Shown piece after piece: positions 1 through 5,022 of a stretch of DNA of 5,642 nt. Both the position numbers and the translations under genes were made by a program. Source of the DNA: an uncultured bacterium (lineage in GTDB: Bacteria; Spirochaetota; Spirochaetia; Sphaerochaetales; Sphaerochaetaceae); the NCBI GenBank assembly GCA_905215015.1, contig CAJMOS010000144.1, forward strand, positions 1 to 5,642, read 5' to 3'. The notes beneath the pieces are model-generated. The model saw only the letters and a list, made by a program, of their open reading frames with translations, was not told where the DNA came from and ran no database searches. Position 1 is the stretch's first letter; every line of letters starts with the position of its first letter.

Positions 1-294
1 CTCCGGACAATCGCCGAAGTCGATGTGGATGACCGGATAGGTCTTCCAGTCGTAGTCCGTCTGGTCGATGGCAAGGCCCTTGAACAGCTCCCTTCTGCCC
101 TGGAAGATCGCTTCCAAGGTGGAGACCGTCAGCGACTTTCCAAAACGACGGGGACGGGAAAGAAAGTACATTTTTCCCGATATGGCAATTAGTTTTGCGA
201 TGTATCCCGTTTTGTCCACATAGATGCACCCGCTCTCCCGGAGATTCGAGAACGAACTGTTTTCCGTCATGATGGGAGATAATTGCTTGCTCAT
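1..294 (-). CDS. AAA-ATPase-like family protein (PF09820 type), N-terminal part, cut by window edge
   Basis: The visible 98 residues match the start of the AAA-ATPase-like family, often fused to a C-terminal PD-(D/E)XK nuclease-like domain (DUF1703). Hallmarks seen here are YVDKTGYI at residues 24-31, the family's P-loop FLSRPRRFGKSL at 45-56 (K54 as the phosphate-binding lysine), the ELFKGL segment at 69-74 and YPVIHIDF at 87-94. The ATG at 294 is preferred because the family begins a few residues before an (S/I)..F..LRE segment, seen here at 15-20. The other in-frame ATG (codon 9) would cut into this. No Shine-Dalgarno sequence precedes either start, and the promoter at 301-329 places the transcription start on the ATG itself. 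The biological role of the family is not established; mobile or defence functions have been suggested. The C-terminal domain lies outside the window, so nuclease fusion cannot be confirmed. Confidence 0.88.
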   Translation of the reverse strand, partial: MSKQLSPIMTENSSFSNLRESGCIYVDKTGYIAKLIAISGKMYFLSRPRRFGKSLTVSTLEAIFQGRRELFKGLAIDQTDYDWKTYPVIHIDFGDCPE

Positions 295-300
295 GGCTCA

Positions 301-329
301 AGAATACCATAGGAAAGCCCCGATGGCAA
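301..329 (-). promoter_or_regulatory. Sigma70-type promoter for the AAA-ATPase-like gene
   Basis: Read on the minus strand, TTGCCA (324-329) and TATTCT (301-306) are separated by exactly 17 bases. The expected transcription start, seven bases past the -10 box, is position 294, the A of the ATG. The mRNA would therefore be leaderless, which agrees with the lack of a Shine-Dalgarno sequence. The boxes are seen directly; activity is inferred. Confidence 0.5.
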
Positions 330-800
330 AGAACGCTCATTTTACGGCAAGATGCCGGTTCTTGCATCAAATCCGGACGGCATCGTTCAGACTGCTGTCC
401 TGAGGGGCATCGAAAGCGAACGGTGTTCCCCAAAAACGGCTTTCCCTTCTCAGCCAGTTCTGACTTTCCATGAGTGGCAATTGCATGCAAGCTTTGACGT
501 GACCGTCCAGATGCATCTACACGCAACCAGAGACGGCTGAAAATGCTTGCGGCCAAAGGCGCCAGACTACTCGCAGATCCACTTCCGGTACTTTTTCAAA
601 GCTCCACGAGAACTTACTCAAGCTCTCGCAAAACTGGCCATCCATCACCTGTTGGCCCTACAATCATCCGAACACGCATGTAAGGAAAGGCAATGAGTCA
701 TGCCGTGCATGCACTTGTCTTTAGAGCTGTGCATGATAAGATTTTTTGTATTAAGATACCGTTATAGGAATATAATTATGCACTATATCTTTGAAATTCA
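330..800. other. Intergenic stretch with no recognisable gene
   Basis: About 470 bases lie between the promoter of the ATPase-like gene and the terminator of the parA operon. All frames on both strands are broken by stops at short intervals. The longest open frame (352-540, plus strand, 62 codons) has no Shine-Dalgarno sequence and no recognisable protein features. Two perfect 10-bp palindromes are visible, TTGCATGCAA (481-490) and GTGCATGCAC (705-714), with GTGCATG repeated at 729-735. From about 735 to 805 the DNA becomes strongly AT-rich and contains a TATAAT at 771-776 on the plus strand. No tRNA, CRISPR array or insertion sequence was seen. It could be a decayed gene, but nothing in the translations is recognisable. 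Confidence 0.6.
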
Positions 801-831
801 ATAAGAAAAGCCGGCAGATGTACCGCCGGCT
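801..831 (-). terminator. Rho-independent terminator of the parA operon
   Basis: Perfect 7-bp GC-rich stem AGCCGGC / GCCGGCT (809-815 and 825-831) with a 9-base loop. On the minus strand it is followed by a T-rich tract, TTTTCTTAT. It lies 21 bases beyond the stop of the small DNA-binding gene. The plus-strand side has no T tract, so it terminates only minus-strand transcription. Confidence 0.85.
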
Positions 832-851
832 CATCAAGCTCCGAAAAGAAT

Positions 852-1154
852 TCAATACTGGTTCTGTTTCAGGTACGCAAGTAGCGCGTTCTCAACCAAT
901 TGGTTGAAACTGATGCCCATATCCTCGGCACAGGCATGGCTTCGTTCCAAAATGGAGGGTTTGACAAGCAGATAGGCCCGCTTGGTCTTGTTTTCCTGGC
1001 GCTGGACGCGACGACGGGAGACTGGCGCGGGCGCAGGAACAGGTACAGATTCCTTGACCGGTTCCTCGCTTGCTTGCGAGCCATGGATCAGTTGCTCGAA
1101 CATGCTGTTCTGGGTGATGCTGCTGGAAAACTCTTTCTTTACCGATTTGCTCAT
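852..1154 (-). CDS. Small ribbon-helix-helix-like DNA-binding protein, probable ParA partner
   Basis: A 100-residue protein encoded directly after parA; its ATG overlaps the parA stop as ATGA, implying translational coupling. AGGAG (minus strand, about 1167-1171) lies 11 bases before the start. The N-terminal half is low-complexity: Ser/Lys-rich (1-15), then a Pro/Ala/Val linker (37-46) and a very basic patch (47-60, RRR and several Lys). The C-terminal 40 residues read as a ribbon-helix-helix fold: a beta strand at about 58-65, helix A at 67-80, a GIS turn and helix B at 82-96. Known type Ib partition systems pair ParA with such small RHH proteins (ParG, omega), whose flexible basic tail stimulates ParA ATPase. 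By analogy this protein would bind the GTATNN hexamers upstream of parA, repress the operon and act as the centromere-binding adaptor. That role is inferred from size, fold and position, not from sequence identity; no canonical ParB is present. Confidence 0.75.
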   Translation of the reverse strand: MSKSVKKEFSSSITQNSMFEQLIHGSQASEEPVKESVPVPAPAPVSRRRVQRQENKTKRAYLLVKPSILERSHACAEDMGISFNQLVENALLAYLKQNQY

Positions 1155-1918
1155 TTCTTTTTCTTCTCCTCTACCATGGACAGGAACTCCTTGCCGAAAG
1201 CCTGATAGTCCTGTGTCGCGTTACTGCGTTTGTTGTAACTGAAAATATCGGTACCCTTGGTCTGCGCCTCGGAAATGGCGACGCACTCGCGGATACGCGC
1301 CTCGAACAGGTGGGTGTCACTCGCCTGGGCGACCTGTCCGAGCGTCTGTGCGACCGTACGGCGGAGAATCGACCGGTTGGTGTACCTGGTAATCAGGATG
1401 CCAAGCACCTTGAGATCCGGATTGCTGTACTTGCGGATCACGTCAATCGTCTGATACAGCTGCGCGATTCCTTCCAGACTGTACCGGTCCGCCTGTGCGG
1501 GAATCACCAGGCTGTCGCTTGCAGTCAGCGCGTTCATCGTCAGCACGCCCAGCGAAGGCGGGGTATCGATCAGAATGAAATCGTAACCCTCCCGCAATGT
1601 CTCCAAAGCCTCTTTCAAATGATAGGCCCTGGCAAAGTCGACAAAATGGGTGTCGGCGATGGCAAGGTTCCCCGTCGAAGGAATCACGTCGCCCCACTCG
1701 GTGTGGATGACAGCATCCCCGGTGAGTTCTTTGTGGTCCATGATGTCCAACACGGTGGGACCGCCTTCCTGGATACCGATCGTGTGGGTCAGGTTGCACT
1801 GGGAATCCAGATCGACAAACAGGACCTTGCGGCCCTTGTCATGGAGAAACGCTCCAAGCGCAAGGGTCGTGGTGGTTTTCGCGACACCCCCCTTCTGATT
1901 GACTATGGAAATGACCAT
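1151..1918 (-). CDS. parA: ParA-family (Soj/MinD superfamily) partition ATPase
   Basis: A 255-residue ATPase with the deviant Walker A box KGGVAKTT at residues 9-16 (signature Lys9, catalytic Lys14), Walker A' VDLDSQ at 35-40 and Walker B FILIDTPPS at 114-122. Such proteins dimerise on ATP, bind DNA non-specifically and form moving gradients that position plasmids, chromosome origins or large protein assemblies. Length and the absence of an N-terminal helix-turn-helix fit the short type Ib/Soj-like class, which relies on the partner protein for operon control. The start at 1918 is chosen because GGAGGAG lies three bases before it and the ATPase fold begins at once (VISIVNQKGG). A longer reading frame to 1975 would add 19 unlikely residues (Thr/Tyr-rich) translated through the hexamer repeats. 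The C-terminus is a run of Glu/Lys. It forms an operon with the RHH-like gene (4-base overlap). Since prfA lies about 3 kb away, the cassette is apparently chromosomal. Confidence 0.93.
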   Translation of the reverse strand: MVISIVNQKGGVAKTTTTLALGAFLHDKGRKVLFVDLDSQCNLTHTIGIQEGGPTVLDIMDHKELTGDAVIHTEWGDVIPSTGNLAIADTHFVDFARAYHLKEALETLREGYDFILIDTPPSLGVLTMNALTASDSLVIPAQADRYSLEGIAQLYQTIDVIRKYSNPDLKVLGILITRYTNRSILRRTVAQTLGQVAQASDTHLFEARIRECVAISEAQTKGTDIFSYNKRSNATQDYQAFGKEFLSMVEEKKKK

Positions 1919-1921
1919 GAG

Positions 1922-1928
1922 CTCCTCC
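1922..1928 (-). promoter_or_regulatory. Strong ribosome binding site that fixes the parA start
   Basis: GGAGGAG on the minus strand, three bases (CTC) before the ATG at 1918. It is the best Shine-Dalgarno sequence in the window and rules out the longer frame beginning at 1975. Confidence 0.85.
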
Positions 1929-1934
1929 GTCAGC

Positions 1935-1952
1935 GTATACGTATAGGTAGTT
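1935..1952. repeat. Hexamer iteron cluster A (parA-proximal)
   Basis: Two in-phase GTATNN copies (GTATAC at 1935, GTATAG at 1941) are followed by a degenerate third, GTAGTT, at 1947. The 11-mer CGTATACGTAT starting at 1934 recurs exactly in cluster B at 2005. On the minus strand the repeat overlaps TATACG/CTATAC sequences that could be the parA -10 box, with TTGCGG (minus strand, about 1966-1971) as a possible but over-spaced -35. Binding here would therefore repress parA. The repeats are seen; the operator role is inferred. Confidence 0.6.
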
Positions 1953-1999
1953 TCATGAGGGTAAACCGCAACCACTGTGTTTGGTTACAGATTTTCCAT

Positions 2000-2035
2000 G
2001 GATACGTATACGTATCAGTATCAGTATCGGTATTC
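2000..2035. repeat. Hexamer iteron cluster B, candidate centromere/operator of the ParA cassette
   Basis: Five perfectly phased hexamers GTATNN begin at 2006, 2012, 2018, 2024 and 2030 (last two bases AC, CA, CA, CG, TC). A half-matching GGATAC at 2000 extends the phase. On the minus strand, the direction of parA, the unit reads roughly TGATAC. The left part forms a perfect 16-bp palindrome, GATACGTATACGTATC (2001-2016), so both inverted and direct half-sites are present. Small RHH partition proteins are known to bind short contiguous direct or inverted repeats of this size (for example the heptads bound by omega), so this is the natural parS/operator for the adjacent pair. Confidence 0.7.
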
Positions 2036-2047
2036 AAGCACCTATGC

Positions 2048-2085
2048 GTTTGGTATGGCACACAGGGAAAGCCGGCACACCAAAC
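2048..2085. repeat. Imperfect inverted repeat
   Basis: Arms GTTTGGT (2048-2054) and ACCAAAC (2079-2085) are perfectly complementary, and some pairing continues inwards with mismatches over about five more bases. The intervening segment is 24 bases. There is no T tract on either side, so it is not an intrinsic terminator. It may be a structured leader or a regulatory dyad; function is unknown. Confidence 0.35.
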
Positions 2086-2086
2086 A

Positions 2087-2102
2087 ATCGGGACATCCCG
2101 AT
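2087..2102. promoter_or_regulatory. 16-bp operator-like dyad
   Basis: Perfect 7-bp arms ATCGGGA and TCCCGAT around a central CA. It lies in the divergent region about 90 bases before the ACT gene and about 170 bases from parA. The symmetry and spacing are typical of a dimeric repressor site, but no regulator gene is visible in the window. The site differs from the GTATNN hexamers. Confidence 0.4.
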
Positions 2103-2174
2103 ACGAGCACAGACGGCATCGTTTCAGAAAGATACGCGGTTTTCATTTTCCATGCTGTATCGAGGCCGTTTTTG

Positions 2175-2183
2175 TGGTACTAT
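2175..2183 (+). promoter_or_regulatory. Possible extended -10 promoter of the ACT-UPF0210-MFS operon
   Basis: TGG immediately followed by TACTAT gives the TGnTAnnnT pattern of an extended -10 promoter. No convincing -35 is found at 16-18 bases upstream. Transcription would start at about 2190, one base before the ATG at 2191, giving an essentially leaderless message; no Shine-Dalgarno sequence is present before that start. Confidence 0.4.
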
Positions 2184-2190
2184 GGCTTTC

Positions 2191-2463
2191 ATGCAAAAGG
2201 CAATCATTTCCGTGGTCGGTAAGGACCGCACCGGCATTATCGCTGGCGTATGCACCTACCTGGCCTCAGTCAACGTGAATATCGAGGATATCAGCCAGAC
2301 TATCATCCAAGGCTACTTCACCATGATGATGGTGTGCAAGATGGACGGAGCGACCAAAGAATTCCATCAGATCAGCAAGGATCTTGAGGATGTGGGCAAG
2401 AGACTTGGCGTGCAGGTCAAGCTGCAACGTGAAGAAATCTTCGAGAAAATGCAACGCATATGA
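2191..2463 (+). CDS. ACT domain-containing protein, UPF0237 family
   Basis: A 90-residue protein that is a single ACT domain: strand 1 QKAIISVVGKD (2-12), the ligand-loop helix TGIIAGVCTYLASVNVNI (14-31), strands DISQTIIQGYFTMMMVCKM (33-51), a second helix (about 55-73) and the last strand VQVKLQ (74-79). The end, REEIFEKMQRI, is characteristic of UPF0237. ACT domains bind amino acids or similar small ligands and usually regulate a partner enzyme; the GcvR-like regulators are distant relatives. The start at 2191 is preferred because the first strand begins at once, as in the family; ATG 2182 (three residues longer, MAF) is possible. Neither has a good ribosome binding site. The stop overlaps the next gene's ATG as ATGA, so the two products are probably made in fixed ratio and may form a complex. 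Confidence 0.92.
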   Translation: MQKAIISVVGKDRTGIIAGVCTYLASVNVNIEDISQTIIQGYFTMMMVCKMDGATKEFHQISKDLEDVGKRLGVQVKLQREEIFEKMQRI

Positions 2464-3824
2464 TCAACCTGAACGAAGTCAAGGCAACCAACGAGATGTT
2501 CGAGCAGGAACATCTGGACGTGAGGACCATCACGCTCGGCATCAGCCTGTTCGACTGCGTCTCCGACAATATCGAGACGCTGAAGAAGAACATCTACCAC
2601 AAGATCACCACGGTGGCGAAGGACCTGGTCAAGGTCGGTCAGGAAATCGAGAACGATTACGCCATTCCCATCGTCAACAAGCGCATCAGCGTCACCCCGA
2701 TCAGTCTTGTCGGCGCTTCGGCCTGCAGGAAAAGCGAGGACTACGTCGCCCTCGCGAAGGTGCTTGATGATGCCGCCAACTTCTGCGGGGTCAACTTCAT
2801 CGGCGGCTTCACCGCCATTCCCGCCAAAGGCATGAGTACCTGCGACTACCATCTGCTTCACGCCATTCCCCAAGCCCTGGCCGAGACCGAACACCTCTGT
2901 TCCTCGGTCAATCTTGGATCCACCCGCACCGGCATCAACATGGATGCCGTCGGACTGATGGGCCAGGTCGTCAAGGAAACCGCCATGGCTACCAAAGAAC
3001 ACGACAGCCTTGGCTGCGCGAAACTGGTCGCCCTTTGCAACGCGCCTGACGACAATCCCTTCATGGCTGGCGCCTTCCATGGTACCACCGAGGGTGACGT
3101 GGTCATCAACGTAGGCGTCTCCGGTCCGGGTGTCGTCAACGAGGCCCTGCAGTCCATCAAGGGAGCCGACTTCACCACCTTGTGCGAGACGATCAAGCGG
3201 ACCGCATTCAAAGTGACACGCCTAGGACAGCTTGTCGCCCAAGAGGCAAGCAAACGCCTGGGCATCCCCTTCGGCATCGTCGACCTTTCCCTCGCCCCCA
3301 CGCCAGCTGTCGGCGACTCCATCGCCGAGATCCTGGAGAGCATGGGGCTCGAAGAGGTGGGATGTCCCGGCACGACCGCAGCCCTCGCCCTGTTGAACGA
3401 CCAGGTGAAGAAAGGCGGCATCATGGCATCTTCTTCCGTGGGAGGGCTTTCTGGGGCCTTCATTCCGGTCAGCGAGGACGCCGGCATGATCCGCGCCGCG
3501 ACAAGCGGGGGATTGCGTATCGAGAAACTCGAGGCGATGACCTGCGTCTGCAGTGTCGGCCTGGATATGATCTGCATTCCGGGAGACACCAGCGCCGCCA
3601 CCATCAGCGGCATCATCGCCGACGAGGCCGCCATCGGCATGATCAACCAAAAGACGACCGCCGTGCGTGTCATTCCCGTCATCGGAAAGACCGTCGGCGA
3701 GATCGCGCATTTCGGGGGCTTGCTTGGCGACGGACCCATCATGCCGGTCAACACGAAGAGTTGCGAGGCCTTCATCAGACGCGGTGGACGCATACCGGCA
3801 CCGGTGCACTCATTCAAGAACTGA
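2460..3824 (+). CDS. UPF0210 (DUF711, 'PFL family') protein
   Basis: A 454-residue protein of normal full length for UPF0210, recognised from its start (MINLNEV...EEHLDVRTITLGISL-type, residues 1-30) and from conserved blocks: GGFTAIPAKGMS at 115-126, NLGSTRTGINMDAVGLMG at 151-168, FHGTTEGDVVINVGVSGPG at 206-224, a Gly/Ser-rich SSVGGLSGAF at 325-334, and a C-terminal VIGKTVGEIAHFGGLLG at 407-423. No signal peptide or membrane segment is evident, so it is cytoplasmic. Structures of the family exist, but I know of no established reaction; 'PFL' in the database name refers to distant similarity to pyruvate formate-lyase and should not be read as activity. It starts in the ATGA overlap with the ACT gene and has only a poor Shine-Dalgarno sequence, so translation is probably coupled. 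The UPF0237-UPF0210 pairing is conserved across Firmicutes and archaea, and the ACT protein is the likely allosteric partner. Confidence 0.95.
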   Translation: MINLNEVKATNEMFEQEHLDVRTITLGISLFDCVSDNIETLKKNIYHKITTVAKDLVKVGQEIENDYAIPIVNKRISVTPISLVGASACRKSEDYVALAKVLDDAANFCGVNFIGGFTAIPAKGMSTCDYHLLHAIPQALAETEHLCSSVNLGSTRTGINMDAVGLMGQVVKETAMATKEHDSLGCAKLVALCNAPDDNPFMAGAFHGTTEGDVVINVGVSGPGVVNEALQSIKGADFTTLCETIKRTAFKVTRLGQLVAQEASKRLGIPFGIVDLSLAPTPAVGDSIAEILESMGLEEVGCPGTTAALALLNDQVKKGGIMASSSVGGLSGAFIPVSEDAGMIRAATSGGLRIEKLEAMTCVCSVGLDMICIPGDTSAATISGIIADEAAIGMINQKTTAVRVIPVIGKTVGEIAHFGGLLGDGPIMPVNTKSCEAFIRRGGRIPAPVHSFKN

Positions 3825-3831
3825 GGGGCCT

Positions 3832-4989
3832 ATGTTGTTCCCCCTTTTACTTGCGACTACCGGCCTGACGGGACTGACCCAGAACCTGTATGGAACCCTT
3901 TCCACCGACATCCAGGCGGCCACCGGCATTTCCGCCGAGGGCATAGGCTATGTGATGAGTCTCAGCCAGGCCGCGACCATCCTGGCCATCCTGGTCTACC
4001 CCTCGATTGTCCGGAGGACCGGCCCTTACCGTGCCGTGATCCTGGGGAGTTTTGGCTATGCCCTGGGGTTCTTCCTGATCGGTTGCGCCCATGGCGCCGC
4101 CGTCTTTGCCGCAGTCTATACCCTTTGGTCGATCATCCAGTATCCGTTTGCGGGAAGCAAGTTCGCTTTGATGACCCACTATGACCCGACGAAAAAGAGC
4201 CAGCACCTGGCGGAGATGCACCTGTGTTACAGCATCGTCTCCATCTTCAGTGGATTCTATGTCGCATTCTGCAAGAAACAGGCTTGGTTCATCGCCTTCT
4301 GGCAGACGGGTCTGCTCTATGCCCTGCTCGGCGTAGGTTTCATCCTCGCATGGAAGGAAGCGAACAAGATTCCGGCGATGATGCACCACGACACCCATGG
4401 GGAAAGCGGATTGAAGGACGGCTTCTCGCTATTGGCCGATCCCGCCTATCTCTGTTACTACCCCTTCATCGCCACAGCGGCTACCGCCGAAGGGCTTTCG
4501 ATGGTCTACCCGCTGATGTTCATCGAGCAGAATCTCAAGGCAAACGCCGACCAGGTAGGACTTGCGGTTACCCTCTTCTTCACCGGCATGACTATCAGCC
4601 GCATCCTTGTGGTGCGATTTTTCTCCCGCTCCAAACACACCGGAGCCTTCCTGTATGGCTTCGCAACGGTAGCCACGTTCTGCCTGGCAACGCTCTCCAT
4701 CTCCACGCTTTCCAACGCGATGATGCTGATGCCGGTCATGGGATTCGCCATGGGCGCCATCAACCCGCTCTGCCACGTTTTCGGCGCGACGTTATGGAGC
4801 GGGCGTATTGACCAGGTAATGAACATGCATGGTTTCGGAGAGACAACCGGAAAGATTGTCGTCCCGTTGGCGGTGGCCTTGGCTTGGAAAGCCAGAGGAG
4901 GCGCATTTGCCGTCCAGGCGATGGCGATGTTGCTTGCCTTGGGCCTTGCCTTCTATACGGCAAGCCTTGTTCTGTTGTCGAAGCGCTGA
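3832..4989 (+). CDS. MFS-type membrane transporter
   Basis: A 385-residue, very hydrophobic protein with about twelve membrane-spanning segments (approximate centres at residues 12, 47, 77, 98, 137, 162, 214, 253, 280, 305, 345 and 370). The long hydrophilic central loop at about 174-200 (WKEANK, then a His/Lys-rich stretch) divides it into two halves of six, as in the major facilitator superfamily. The loop 2-3 signature is degenerate (PSIVRRTGPYR, 57-67). The start is ATG 3832, three bases after GAGGGG and seven bases past the stop of the UPF0210 gene; the frame is open further upstream, but that part is shadow of the previous gene. The N-terminus enters the membrane almost immediately, so there is almost no cytoplasmic tail. 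Substrate is unknown; co-transcription with the ACT/UPF0210 pair suggests import or export of the same small metabolite. No terminator is seen before prfA, so some read-through is possible. Confidence 0.85.
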   Translation: MLFPLLLATTGLTGLTQNLYGTLSTDIQAATGISAEGIGYVMSLSQAATILAILVYPSIVRRTGPYRAVILGSFGYALGFFLIGCAHGAAVFAAVYTLWSIIQYPFAGSKFALMTHYDPTKKSQHLAEMHLCYSIVSIFSGFYVAFCKKQAWFIAFWQTGLLYALLGVGFILAWKEANKIPAMMHHDTHGESGLKDGFSLLADPAYLCYYPFIATAATAEGLSMVYPLMFIEQNLKANADQVGLAVTLFFTGMTISRILVVRFFSRSKHTGAFLYGFATVATFCLATLSISTLSNAMMLMPVMGFAMGAINPLCHVFGATLWSGRIDQVMNMHGFGETTGKIVVPLAVALAWKARGGAFAVQAMAMLLALGLAFYTASLVLLSKR

Positions 4990-5003
4990 TATTTTCCTAT
5001 ACT
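4975..5003 (+). promoter_or_regulatory. Sigma70-type promoter of prfA
   Basis: TTGTCG (4975-4980) and TATACT (4998-5003) are separated by exactly 17 bases. The -35 box lies inside the last codons of the MFS gene. The start of transcription would be about 5010, right before the Shine-Dalgarno AGAGG (5011-5015), giving a 5' leader of about 13 bases. The promoter lets prfA be expressed independently of the upstream operon. Confidence 0.7.
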
Positions 5004-5022
5004 TTCGCGCAGAGGAACACCG

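Noticed and set aside
352..540. 62-codon plus-strand open frame in the left intergenic region
   Set aside because: No Shine-Dalgarno sequence, no recognisable fold or family, and a length expected by chance.
778..804. Eight-codon plus-strand open frame after TATAAT (MHYIFEIQ)
   Set aside because: It starts only two bases after the -10 box, before any plausible transcript start, and has no ribosome binding site.
776..805. Minus-strand promoter just past the terminator (TTGAAT, 17 bases, TAATTA)
   Set aside because: The -10 box is poor and the tract is simply AT-rich; the ATPase-like gene has a better promoter next to its start.
1919..1975. N-terminal extension of ParA to a start at 1975
   Set aside because: The extra 19 residues would be translated from the iteron region; GGAGGAG directly before the ATG at 1918 and the family's usual beginning fix the shorter form.
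1970..1986. Inverted repeat AACCA / TGGTT between the iteron clusters
   Set aside because: Arms of only five bases with a seven-base loop occur readily by chance and no T tract follows.
1310..2278. 322-codon open frame on the plus strand opposite parA
   Set aside because: Antisense shadow of parA: parA has all Walker motifs and a strong ribosome binding site, while this frame has no recognisable domain, runs through the iterons and into the ACT gene in another frame.
2858..3817. 319-codon open frame on the minus strand opposite the UPF0210 gene
   Set aside because: Composition is the reverse complement of GC-biased codons (Ser/Pro/Met/Arg-rich), with no domain; the plus-strand frame is a full-length conserved family member. 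The 237-codon minus frame at 2367-3080 is rejected for the same reason.
3667..3831. N-terminal extension of the MFS protein inside the UPF0210 gene
   Set aside because: It overlaps 160 bases of a conserved gene in another frame and is Arg/Ser-rich; ATG 3832 has GAGGGG in place and begins the first membrane segment.
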